Shown: one piece after another, positions 1 through 10,187 of the stretch
How the letters are laid out: each line of letters opens with the position of its first letter
Position numbering within the stretch: position 1 is the first letter of the stretch
From: Drosophila miranda
Taxonomy: Eukaryota; Arthropoda; Insecta; Diptera; Drosophilidae
Assembly (NCBI RefSeq): GCF_003369915.1
Contig: NC_046675.1
Span: 14,260,001-14,324,000, forward strand
Direction of reading: 5' to 3'
Length of the DNA: 64,000 nt
The notes under the pieces: generated by a model
What the model saw: only the letters and a program-made list of their open reading frames with translations
Database searches by the model: none
What the model was told of the DNA's origin: nothing
Program-made: the position numbers and the translations under genes

Positions 1-46
1 CAAGCAGATAAGGTATATCCTTGAGCTTTACCTATTCCATTCTCAC

Positions 47-1261
47 CTTTGTCCGACAGCCAGAGCAGAACTTGTGCTTCTTTAGATAGTTTTCGAGCAC
101 ATCGTGCAGCTCCTTGGTTTCGATGATCGTCAACTCGTTGCGGCAGTTGCTCTTCATGGCGGACCACACTTCTCGCCAGGTCTCCGAGAAGGGTTTGGCA
201 CGGAAGGCGTCCAGCGAATGCAGGACACATCGCGTCTTGTTCCGCAATTTACTATCGAGCAGATTGTTGAGTACCTCGTGATGTCGATAGAGCAGCGTGC
301 CCAGGGCCTGTGGCGTCTTCAGCTTCTCCTCGGCAATTCCCAGCTTGGCCTTGTCTCGCAGCTCCAGCGGATCGAGCGTGCGATGTCCCGACTCGGTCAG
401 CTGATAGTACAATCGCTCTACTCGGCGTCGGCAGCCCACGCACTGCACGCACTGATTTAGCACCGCCATGAAGCTGGCGCTATCAATCTCCAGCGATTGG
501 CGACGCTCGGCCTCTGTGAGCAGCCTGAATTTGCGAGAGAACTCCTCCAGGTCGCGACCCCGTATCAGGGGGCTGTCGATGACGAGTCCTTTGCTGTTCA
601 GGTCCATTAGCATCTGGAAGCATCGAGAGAAGAACGGTTAGATCGGTTAGAGCGAGAGTGGAACCTGTTTAGGTGCATCCGCTGCTGCCGATTCAGCGGC
701 AGCGTTCCATCTCTCTCTTTTGCTGCACTGCTGTGTGCACTTTCAAACAACATGGCGACAGAGGGCGAAGCAGCGAGAAGTTTCGGGTGCGGGTGGGTGG
801 CAGGTGCAGAAATAAGAGACTAAGCGGCTCCTCTCTCTTTCCCTCTCTCGCTCATACCCCTCTCACTCTCAGCTGACGGAGAACTGCCAGCAGAATAATA
901 TCATGGATCAAGTTCAATTAATAAACGCACAATTACAATTTCCGAGCTGTTTGTGAGACGAGACTAACACACATGCAGGCAGGCACTACATACATATGCA
1001 TGTACATATACCCGTGTGTTATGAAAGTTTTTGGACAAGCTGCATGGCACGACTGTGTGCGTGTGTGAGTTCATGCGAGTGTGAGGGGTTCTGCTGCCAG
1101 TCATTTTTCGCCTTACATATACAAAATCTGTACGGACAAAGCATAATATAATGACTGCTACTTACCATTAGTTTATCGCCTGCTACCAGGGGTAAATGCC
1201 TGCGACCAACATAACCAGAATCATCGTCATCAGTGGTATAGACTTTTGTCAGTCTCGCCAT
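47..1261 (-). CDS. GGNBP2: GGNBP2-family protein (gametogenetin-binding protein 2 homologue), N-terminal part
   Basis: Two coding exons are visible on the minus strand: exon 1 at 1261-1166 and exon 2 at 613-47. Exon 1 ends at a GTAAGT donor, exon 2 begins after a CTTCCAG acceptor and ends at a GTGAGA donor; both junctions are phase 0. The joined product starts MARLTKVYTT and has about 221 residues before the window edge. Family features are the MARL start, the CVGCRRRVERL block (exon 2 residues 58-68), the HSLDAFRAKPF region and a second Cys pair in KHKFCSGC near the end of exon 2. Human GGNBP2 has the same order (about 700 aa), so more than half of the gene lies to the left of the window. 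Vertebrate GGNBP2 is linked to germ-cell and placental development; its biochemical activity is unclear. It is transcribed divergently from pic. The 1261 start is chosen because it restores the conserved N-terminus. Exon 2's own first ATG is internal. Confidence 0.9.
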
Positions 1262-1486
1262 GTTCGAGAGCCAACGAAGGCAATTTCAGGCACTTTACGA
1301 AACACTTCTGCAGGGAGTGGGGGAAGGAGCAACAAAAACACTGCACTGTTTAACAAATAATACGCACTAGTATATCTCTATGCGATTCGAATGTCTCTAG
1401 GTCTCTCGAAATTCAGCTGCAAAATCTATTTTCTATGTCAAACACGTAGTAGGTGAATCGGTCCGGTCGCCATTAAATGCTGGCAG

Positions 1487-1497
1487 TAGTGTGACCG
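1487..1497 (-). promoter_or_regulatory. Ohler Motif 1 core promoter element of the GGNBP2-like gene
   Basis: The minus strand reads CGGTCACACTA, a perfect match to the Drosophila Motif 1 consensus YGGTCACACTR bound by M1BP at housekeeping promoters. It lies 226 bp upstream of the ATG, so transcription probably begins close to it. The 1262-1486 segment would then be 5' UTR. Confidence 0.7.
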
Positions 1498-1808
1498 TAA
1501 TAAAACAATGTACTGAAATACTGAAATCTGAAATCATAAGAGGTTAGTTCTCAGCTGACTATAGCTCCCTACACAAATTCAAGTCCATAAAAAGGACTCT
1601 ACGATCGTTTTCTACTTTGTTCTTGATTTATTTGGTGAGCTCACATATACATATGAGCCGAGCGAAACAGTTCTGACGTGCAAATCGATCGTCAGAATTG
1701 AGTATAGCGCGAAAGACCAATCGAACCACCTAGTAGCAGGTTCCTTCCCTCAGGATAGCTGGTGCATTTTAATGTTATATAAAACACCCTTATCTGTTAA
1801 ATCTAAAT
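1498..1808. other. Intergenic, nothing identified
   Basis: Mixed-composition sequence between the Motif 1 element and the retrotransposon insertion. No ORF, RNA gene or repeat was recognised. Confidence 0.5.
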
Positions 1809-2246
1809 ATTAGAGGCCTAGGTTAGGTTAGGTTGAGGCGGCTGCCGGGCTCGCTCGGAACCCGTCACACTTAGGCCGGTTTCGGCCCGTTGTGATACCG
1901 CATAGGATCATTTCCTTCCTGCGTTGTGAGACTTCCTGTCAGCAATTATCCCATCCAGATGCTCTCACAAAGTTCGCTATCCTCCTGGGACATAGTTTGG
2001 ACATCTCTGAGATGTCGTGTAGAAAGGCTGAGCCCAGGTGCTGTAGCCTTCTTCTGCTGAGAGCTGGGCAGGAGCAGAACAGATGTTCCACTGTCTCCTC
2101 CTCTTCCTCGTCTCTACAGCTGCGACAAAAATCGTTATGTGGGGCCCCCAGCCTGTTAGCGTGGGTGCCTATTAGCCAGTGTCCCGTGAGGGAACGTGTG
2201 ACTACGCTGCACCTTTTCCTGCTTAACTTGAGGAATTAGAGGCCTA
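1809..2246 (-). mobile_element. 5'-truncated non-LTR retrotransposon (LINE) with target-site duplication
   Basis: The minus strand has an open frame from about 2202 to a stop near 1933. It encodes the C-terminal end of a non-LTR reverse transcriptase: GHWLIGTHANRLG, then the zinc-knuckle type CRSC..HLFC spacing, CPALSRRRL, and a short tail before the stop. A short 3' UTR follows, ending in CCTAACCTAACC repeats. The perfect 12-bp direct repeat ATTAGAGGCCTA at 1809-1820 and 2235-2246 brackets it exactly, as expected for a target-site duplication. The body is therefore 1821-2234, a dead, severely 5'-truncated copy. The domain resembles LOA/R1-like elements, but the clade assignment is tentative. 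Confidence 0.85.
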
Positions 2247-3008
2247 AGATCGAAACGATTTAAAATTATTCTCAAACTATAAATGGATACTAGCTTTTAC
2301 TTGAAACTTAAGGTTATGATATAATGTGCCGCCCAGTGGGACACTTTTTAGAGCATTTATCATGCTCAATACAACCAGATGTAAGAAACTTAAGGTATGT
2401 GAAACAAGAAACACAACCTCTGAAAAAACCGTCGAAAGCGTAAATATGGTGTTGCTCAACAGAGCGGTAACATAACTTTATTTTGAAATTGAGCGCATCT
2501 TGTGATTGATGTTTTGAAATAAGCATTGGGCAAATACTCAATTTTGGGTTTGACGATAATTTCAATAAAGATTAGCGCGCAATTTCTGTGACTCTCCTTC
2601 ATTTGTTCTACAATTGGAGTGGAGTATCACCGAAACACTACATTGTTCAACTTTACTAGCCCTGTTCGGGCTAGATACGTTATTTTCTGTACGTTTTAAA
2701 AGATGTGCACGTGTACCTTTATTCATGAAAATGTTGAATTTTTTCAAAATATTTTATGTTTAGAGCTTTGTATGTTTTTTTTCAGGAAAAGCGCTTTGAT
2801 CACAATGGTGACCTTTGCTCGTAACGGTATAATGTGCTCTGCTGCAGCAGCTACATTAAAATTATTTTTTTTACATATTACTTTTACATTTACATATTTT
2901 TAGTTGGGACACAAAAAACTCGAATTTTTTCCAAATGTTTGATTGATGCAATCTGACTCATGACAACGCTCAATATTGCAAGCAATATGCTTATTGCTTT
3001 ACTAATTT
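2247..3008. other. AT-rich intergenic DNA
   Basis: AT-rich sequence with only short chance ORFs. No gene or recognised repeat was found. Confidence 0.5.
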
Positions 3009-3815
3009 TTATACCCGATACTCAAAATGAGTATTGGGGTATATTAGACTTGTGGTAAAAGTGGATGTGTGTAACGTCCAAAAGGAATCGTTTCCGACCC
3101 CATAAAATATATATATTTTTGATCAGCATCAATAGCCGATTCGATTGAGCCATGTCTGTCTGTCCGTCTGTCCGTCCGTCTGTCTGTCCGTCTGTCCGTC
3201 CCCTTCAGCGCCTAGTGCTCAAAGACTATAAGAGCGAGAGCAACGATGTTTTGGATCCAGACTTCTGTGATATGTCACTGCTACAAGAATATTTCAAAAC
3301 TTTGCCCCGCCCACTTCCGCCCCCACAAAGGGCGAAAATCTGTGGCATCCACAATTTCGACGATACGAGAAAACTAAAAACTCACAAATCTCAGAGACTA
3401 TTAAGGCTAGAGGAACCAAATTTGGTATCCGCACTCCTGTTAGATCTCACTATAAAACGTATATCTCAAAATTTCGCCCCACCCCCTTCCGCCCCCACAA
3501 AGGACGAAAATCTGTTGCATCCACAATATTAAGGATACGAGAAAACTAAAAACGCAGAGTCATAGATAATGATCATATATATCAGATTGCTGAATCTGGA
3601 TCAGATCAGATCATTTTTATAGCCAAAAGGAACAAATCAATTTGCACTGGCTACGCAGCACCCGACGTCACGCTCAGACTGATTTTCTGTCTCTCTCGCA
3701 CGCACTCCTTGTCGTGTCGTTTAATATTAGCGGCGTCTGCCGGAGGACTTAGTATCGGGTATAACTGTAGAGTTGCGGTGTCCGCAGCAACTCACAACGT
3801 TCCCCCTCGTTTTTT
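3009..3815 (+). mobile_element. DINE-1/INE-1 (Helitron-related, non-autonomous) element, near full length
   Basis: It begins with TATACCCGATACTC at 3010 and continues with the family blocks CGTTTCCGACC, TTGATCAGCATCAATAGCCG and a TCTGTCCGTCTG tract (3150-3202). GCCCCGCCCACTTCCGCCCC-like segments follow. Near the end is AGTATCGGGTATA (3751-3763), then a hairpin with stem GAGTTGC/GCAACTC (3770-3776 with 3787-3793) and a CCCTCGTTTTT terminus. This end structure is that of DINE-1 elements, which are Helitron-like and carry a 3' hairpin. No protein is encoded. Confidence 0.8.
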
Positions 3816-4481
3816 ATTAATTTGTCACGTGACGTCTCGAAAAAGAGTGGAAAGTGTTTGATTATAAAATATACCGTTATATACCGAAAAATTGAATAAA
3901 CCTACCGATTTATACGGTATCAAATATAAAATATACCGTAAACGGACAGTATTAAGAAAAATAGCAATTTTTTGCAGTGTAGTGCTGCCAGATTACAGAT
4001 AAACGTTGCTGGCAACATTCAATTTGTATGGGCCAGACTCATGTGCCGAGGGAACGAGCAGCATCCTCCCTCAACATTCTGCATACCCTATCAAAATGAA
4101 TATTATAGAATTAAGGAAATGTTTGTCATCCCAGCCTCCAATATATGCAGAAACTGGTCAGTCTCTGGTTTAAAGCTATCACAACGACAATATGCAGTTT
4201 ATTGTCTTTATCAGGATATATATACAGGAAACTCATCAAATGCATGAATAGGTCTATAACATATTACGTTTTAAAGCAGTTTGTTTTTAAAGAGTTGAAG
4301 TAACTTCATAGGGTAATAGGGTACACAAAGGCCTGTACATACTCCGGTTGACAAGCAACAAGTCCAAAATACCAGCAACATGTAAGAAATGACATTCCAT
4401 ACAATGTTTTTTTTATGAACTTTTTTATTTAATCCTTGTTTTATACACAATACAATAAAAAGGTAGTTAATCTTGGACAAA
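3816..4481. other. AT-rich region with inverted ATATACCG motifs
   Basis: Positions 3860-3945 hold several AAATATACCG-type motifs, the reverse complement of the CGGTATATTT motifs found at 4760-4800. GTTGCTGGCAACATT at 4005-4019 recurs at 44290-44304 upstream of timeout. No coding potential was seen. The segment may be the distal part of the repeat that ends at the pic promoter. Confidence 0.45.
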
Positions 4482-4801
4482 ATGTATTCATCAATGGGAT
4501 CAAATTATGTGGGAAGAATTTTAGTTAGCCAGCATTATTCAACGGAATATCAAAATTGAGTAGTAGGATTTATTTGTTTGACCTTTGAAAATTCAATAAA
4601 AGGGAGCATTTAAAATAAGCCAGTCAAGTAGAAAATTGATTCATTAACCGGATACAATTATGTGGGCAGGGTTGAGGGCTCTACATAGCTAGTAATATTC
4701 GAGGGAATATCAAAAATGAGGAATATGTATGACGGAACTTGAAAATTCGGCAGTATATTTGCGGTTTCGGTATATTTCTGAGGGTCAGACCGTATATTTT
4801 T
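4482..4801 (+). repeat. 160-bp tandem repeat upstream of pic, also present upstream of timeout
   Basis: Two diverged units are offset by exactly 160 bp. The ATTATTCAACGGAATATCAA core at 4534-4553 recurs as AATATTCGAGGGAATATCAA at 4694-4713, with matching TTCAT..GGAT..AATTATGTGGG flanks. A third, related unit is at 44372-44500, before timeout. The second unit leads into CGGTATATTTCTGAGG and then the pic promoter. Confidence 0.7.
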
Positions 4802-4814
4802 ATCGAAATATCCG

Positions 4815-4825
4815 CGGTAACACTG
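4815..4825 (+). promoter_or_regulatory. Degenerate Motif 1 promoter element of pic
   Basis: CGGTAACACTG matches the Motif 1 consensus YGGTCACACTR at all but one position and lies 134 bp upstream of the pic ATG. The surrounding sequence aligns with the timeout promoter at 44551-44561, where the site is perfect. Confidence 0.5.
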
Positions 4826-4958
4826 ACAGCGACGCCAAGGTGCCGAACATTTTTTTAGCGCGTTGGGCGAATAATTCTTTTTTTTTGTAAACGCGTGTTT
4901 GATAACTTCATTCTTTGTGTGTCGGTCAGTTAGGTGCACTTCGGAGACTTCTGAGAAA

Positions 4959-7900
4959 ATGTCGCATCACTATGTGGTGACAGCGCAAAAGCCTACTGCG
5001 GTTGTAGCCTGTTTAACCGGTAAGGGGAAACGAGGGAGGGGGCCAATTTTCGTTCGTTTCGGCTACTATCGGAACCAGAACATGCATGTTTTGCCGGCTC
5101 TTCGCCATGATTATACAAGCTACATGATGGGATCGATATATTAACTGTTGAGCTCTGTTTCTTGTCTTCCAGGCAACTTTACATCGCCCACAGACCTGAA
5201 CCTGATTATCGCCCGCAACAACCAGGTGGAGATTGATCTCGTCACGCCGGAGGGCCTGCGCCCGCTCAAGGAGATCAACATAAATGGCACCGTCGCGGTT
5301 ATGCGCCACTTCAGGCCGCCGGATAGCAACAAGGATCTGCTGTTCATACTGACTCGTCGCTACAACGTCATGATATTGGAGGCGCGCATGGTCAACGACA
5401 GCATCACAGTCATAACCAAAGCAAACGGCAATGTCTCGGACTCGGCGGGCATTCCCTCGGAGGGCGGGGTCATTGCTGCCATCGATCCAAAGGCCCGAGT
5501 TATCGGCATGGTCCTGTACCAGGGGATCTTCACTATCATACCCATGGACAAGGAGGCCAGCGAGCTAAAGGCCACCAATTTGCGGTAAATTGAATGAAAA
5601 TACAAAGTGGTTTATCAGCTAAGTTTATCTTTTGCATTAGGATGGACGAGCTGAACGTGTACGACGTAGAGTTCCTGCACGGCTGCCTAAATCCCACAAT
5701 CATAGTCATCCACAAGGACAACGATGGACGACACGTCAAGTCGCATGAGATTAATTTGCGAGAGAAGGAATTCATAAAAATTGCATGGAAGCAGGACAAT
5801 GTCGAGACGGAAGCCACCATGATGATACCCGTCCCGTCACCCATCGGAGGCGTGATCGTGATTGGGCGCGAGTCGATTGTCTACCACGATGGCAGCAACT
5901 ACCATGCGGTGGCACCACTCACCTTCCGCCAGAGCACCATCAACTGCTATGCGAGAGTGGATGGCAAAGGACTGCGGTACTTGCTGGGCAACATGGACGG
6001 CCAGCTGTATATGCTCTTCCTGGGCACGTCCGAGACGAGCAAGGGCGTCACTGTCAAGGACATCAAGGTCGAGAAACTCGGCGAGATCTCTATACCAGAG
6101 TGCATTACATACTTGGACAATGGTTTCCTGTACATAGGCGCTCGACATGGTGACTCGCAGCTGGTGCGCCTCAGCTCGGAGTCAATCGAGGGCTCCTACG
6201 TCATACCAGTGGAGAACTTCACCAATCTGGCTCCCATTCTTGACATTGCCGTCGTAGATCTGGATCGCCAGGGACAGGGTCAGATCATCACTTGCTCTGG
6301 AAGCTTCAAAGATGGTTCTCTGCGAATCATTCGCATTGGGATAGGGATTCAAGAGCATGCCTGTATTGATCTTCCGGGGATCAAGGGCATGTGGTCTTTG
6401 AAGGTGGGCATCGACGAAAGCCCCTACGAAAATACTCTCGTATTGGCCTTTGTGGGACTCACCAGGATTCTCACTTTGTCCGGCGAGGAAGTGGAGGAAA
6501 CCGAGATTCCCGGCTTCGCCAGCGATCTGCAAACGTTCCTCTGCGCCAATGTGGAACATGATCAGGTTTGACTGCCCTCGTTCTCGTTTTGAGTGCCTCT
6601 CTAATGAAGAATTTCCACTTAAGCTAATTCAAGTCACTTCGGACAGCGTGCGATTGGTGAAAAGTGCCACAAAAGCACTGATCTGCGAGTGGCGGCCTGA
6701 GGGCGACCGCTCTATTGGTGTCGTCTCGTGCAACAGCACACAGATTGTGCTGGCATCGGCACGCGACATCTTCTACATCGTCATCGAGGACGGCCGCTTG
6801 GTAGAGAAGTCGCGCAAGACCCTGGCGTATGAGGTGGCTTGCTTGGATATAACCCCGTTGGATGAGACGCAAAACAAGTCCGATTTGATTGCCGTGGGCT
6901 TGTGGACAGATATATCCGCAGTGATCTTGTCGCTACCCGATCTGGAGACGATTTACACTGAGAAGCTGAGCGGAGGTAAACGATTTAACCAATTTTTGGG
7001 GTCATTTGTGAACGAAGCCGTATTGATCGATTGCAGAAATTATTCCCCGCTCCATTCTGATGACCACCTTCGAGGGCATACACTATCTGCTCTGCGCCCT
7101 GGGCGATGGTTCGATGTATTACTTCATTATGGACCAGAAGACCGGACAGCTGACGGACAAGAAGAAGGTTACGCTCGGTACTCAGCCCACAACGCTGCGC
7201 ACTTTCCGGTCGTTTGCCACGACCAATGTGTTTGCCTGTTCCGACCGTCCGACGGTGATCTATTCGTCGAACCACAAGCTCGTCTTCTCCAACGTTAATC
7301 TAAAGGAGGTCAATCACATGTGCTCGCTGAACGCCCAGGCCTATCCAGACAGCTTGGCGTTGGCCACCAAGAACTCGGTTATATTGGGCACCATTGACGA
7401 GATCCAAAAACTACACATCCGTACTGTGCCCCTGGGCGAGGGCCCGCGCCGCATTGCCTATCAGGAGGCATCGCAGACCTTTGCTGTGTCTACGCTTCGC
7501 ATCGATGTCCATGGTCGCGGCGGGGCCAAGCCGTTGCGCAATAGCGCCTCCACACAGGCCCAGAATATCACATGTAGCTCGAATATCCTGCCCAAGCCGG
7601 GCGGCAACAACTCCACGGCAGCCAATGCGGAGGTTGGCCAGGAGATCGACGTGCACAACTTGCTGGTGATCGACCAGAACACTTTCGAGGTGCTGCATGC
7701 CCACCAGTTCGTAGCCCCCGAGACTATATCGTCACTGATGTCGGCCAAGCTGGGCGACGATCCAAACACATACTATGTGGTCGCTACCTCGCTGGTCATA
7801 CCCGACGAGCCGGAGCCGAAGGTGGGGCGCATCATTATATTCCACTACCACGACAACAAGCTCACACAGGTGGCCGAGACCAAGGTGGATGGAACGTGCT

Positions 7901-8832
7901 ACGCTTTGGTCGAGTTTAATGGCAAGGTCTTGGCCGGAATTGGCAGCTTTGTGCGTCTCTACGAATGGACCAACGAGAAGGAGCTCCGTATGGAGTGCAA
8001 CATCCAGAATATGATTGCGGCACTGTATTTAAAGGCCAAGGGCGACTTCATCCTAGTGGGCGATCTGATGCGCTCCATCACCCTGCTGCAGCACAAGCAG
8101 ATGGAGGGAATCTTTGTGGAGATCGCCCGCGACTGCGAGCCGAAGTGGATGCGTGCCGTGGAGATACTCGATGATGATACGTTTCTGGGCTCGGAGACAA
8201 ACGGCAATCTGTTTGTGTGCCAGAAGGACAGGTAGCCTTCTATGAACTATAACGACCATTATCCTGATTATTAAAGTTTATATTTCTAGTGCTGCCACCA
8301 CCGACGAGGAACGTCAGTTGCTGCCGGAACTGGCGCGTTTCCACCTGGGCGATACGGTTAACGTTTTCCGACATGGCTCTTTGGTGATGCAGAATGTGGG
8401 CGAACGCACCACGCCCATCAATGGATGTGTGCTGTATGGAACCTGTAATGGAGCCATTGGCATTGTCACCCAAATACCACAGGACTTTTACGATTTCCTG
8501 CATGGCCTGGAGGAGCGTCTGAAGAAGATCATCAAGTCGGTGGGCAAAATCGAGCACACCTACTATCGCAATTTCCAAATCAACACCAAAGTGGAGCCCA
8601 GCGAGGGATTTATAGATGGCGATCTGATAGAAAGCTTTTTGGACTTGAGTCGCGACAAGATGCGAGATGCTGTGCTGGGTCTAGAGGTTCGATGGTCAAG
8701 ATTCCGTCATGTATTGGAATACTAAGGGTTTAATTTTGTTTGTACTTTCAGTTGACGCTGAACGGGGAACGGAAGGGCGCGGATGTGGAGGATGTCATCA
8801 AAATAGTGGAGGACCTAACGCGCATGCATTAA
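4959..8832 (+). CDS. pic: piccolo / DNA damage-binding protein 1 (DDB1)
   Basis: Seven coding exons: 4959-5019, 5173-5584, 5641-6565, 6624-6975, 7037-8231, 8290-8686 and 8752-8832. They join in frame to 3423 nt, or 1140 aa, the usual DDB1 length. All introns are GT..AG and 50-155 bp long. DDB1 is the adaptor of CUL4-RING ubiquitin ligases: beta-propeller BPB binds CUL4, while BPA and BPC hold DCAF substrate receptors. It serves nucleotide-excision repair and replication licensing in the nucleus. Recognisable segments in order are the N-terminal [11 protein letters not shown], the MMS1_N-type region with [10 protein letters not shown] and [14 protein letters not shown], the linker block [20 protein letters not shown], and the CPSF_A-type C-terminal part with [13 protein letters not shown] and [16 protein letters not shown], ending EDLTRMH. 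The start is the first ATG after the promoter and gives the conserved N-terminus. No frameshift or missing block was seen. Confidence 0.97.
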
Positions 8833-9806
8833 GGCGGCAATTTATGTGTATATAAGTATATAAAAAAGAACCATACCATACAATTTGTTGGAATGTACAT
8901 GAAACTTCGATACCATGTATCCTGCTTAACCCCGTAGCGCTGTCACTCTCCCAAGTTTCTCGATTATGTTTGCTCGCACTAAGACTTGACAATGTATCAA
9001 CAAAAAAATATATATGTTTCAAAGCTCTTACAAAGTTGCGCCTCACCTTAATAAACGTCAAAAGTATTTCGACTTTGCCTAACATTTGTTAATTTCATGG
9101 TTTGGAGTTTTCATTTTTCTTTATTGGTCCACAGATGTGCGATCGCTCACAGGATTATTGGCCCAGATAAATATTTTTCAAAACATACAAACTTAGGATC
9201 GTATTTCATTCTTTATAACTGGTTTTGCCTCTATCTACAAATTGTGTGCACTCAATTTTCTTATTTATTAAGCATTGTTTTGATATATTTTGACAAACAA
9301 GAATTTCATTTATATATATTGTATGTTGGTCCATTTTTTTGAGTAAATAATAAAGTACATTGTAAACACATATTAAACCTTCTTTCTTCACGTTTCCCAT
9401 ATGCCAGTAGTTTGAGGTTTTTAATAAAAACTTTCTATCAAATCGGCACAGGTGATTGAAGCCAAAGCCCGCCTATGCTAGTCATTATATATCTTATATT
9501 AAGATTCCTTATAACTCAATCGACGCTACCCTGAGCATGACTTCTGATTTAAAACTTACAAAAGAAGATCTTAATTAATATTGACCATACATTTTACCCT
9601 GAAAGCTGAATCTTAACTGTCTTACAGAATTTAAAGTCCCCGAACATCATGTTTTTAGAATGAATTTTATATAACAAACTAAAATTTAAGTAGTAAAATT
9701 TCGTTTATAAAACAAGTGTCCGGAAGAAAATAAGCATGGAGGAAAGAGTATTTAGATAGTTGTTCTATGCATTAACTAAATGATTGTCTTGGTAGCGGTC
9801 GGGTAC
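8833..9806. other. pic 3' UTR and AT-rich spacer to the convergent gene
   Basis: An AATAAA signal at 9050-9055 probably ends pic transcripts, giving a 3' UTR of about 230 nt. The rest is AT-rich and should hold the 3' UTR of the convergent NEP1R1-like gene. TTTATT at 9263-9268 is a possible poly(A) signal for it. Confidence 0.5.
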
Positions 9807-10187
9807 TCATGTGGTGCCGTCGTAGCTTTGGCGGGACTTCAATATCAGTTTGCCCGTGTCATCGCAGCTCATGTTAAAGTCTCCAAGCACACAACGGGCG
9901 CGCGTTGTGATGACCTTCGGCGCTATGACCGACTTTTGTATGCCTATGATGAAGAGTACAATTAAGGTTACTGTGGCCGCTGCGAAGATTGGGTGTATCC
10001 AGAGGGATTCCGTCAGAGACACAACGGTGGTGTGGGGATCCCTCAGCCAGTACCAGGCCCCGATGGCCGTGCATATCGACATGGCGGACAGGAGAATGCG
10101 CCATCGGCACGTCGGTCTGTACGAGAGAACCACTTCGGTGAGTCGCAGCTCGAAAGCCTTCAGATCTTCGTCATCGGAGGGTTCCAT
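9807..10187 (-). CDS. CNEP1R1: Nuclear envelope phosphatase-regulatory subunit 1 homologue (NEP1R1/TMEM188)
   Basis: A complete 126-aa single-exon frame. The family product is the regulatory subunit of the CTDNEP1 (Dullard) phosphatase, which dephosphorylates lipin at the nuclear envelope/ER and so controls lipid synthesis and nuclear membrane shape. Matching features are [14 protein letters not shown] near the N-terminus, CRWRILL, a first membrane segment (about residues 30-48, [11 protein letters not shown]), SLWIHP, a second membrane segment (about 68-85), and the signature [13 protein letters not shown] near the C-terminus. Length matches human (125 aa). The ATG at 10187 is chosen because [12 protein letters not shown] aligns at the family N-terminus. 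An upstream ATG in another frame would open a 14-codon uORF that overlaps this start. The gene is convergent with pic and divergent from sim. It has no intron, unlike vertebrate counterparts. Confidence 0.93.
   Translation of the reverse strand: MEPSDDEDLKAFELRLTEVVLSYRPTCRWRILLSAMSICTAIGAWYWLRDPHTTVVSLTESLWIHPIFAAATVTLIVLFIIGIQKSVIAPKVITTRARCVLGDFNMSCDDTGKLILKSRQSYDGTT

Noticed and set aside
104..460. 118-codon plus-strand frame over the GGNBP2-like exon
   Set aside because: It is the antisense shadow of a conserved coding exon.
1821..1834. GGTTAGGTTAGG resembling a telomere-type repeat
   Set aside because: It is the 3' tail of the inserted non-LTR element, inside its target-site duplication; Drosophila telomeres do not use this repeat.
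3152..3532. 126-codon frame starting in the TCTGTCCG tract
   Set aside because: It lies inside the DINE-1 element, which encodes no protein.
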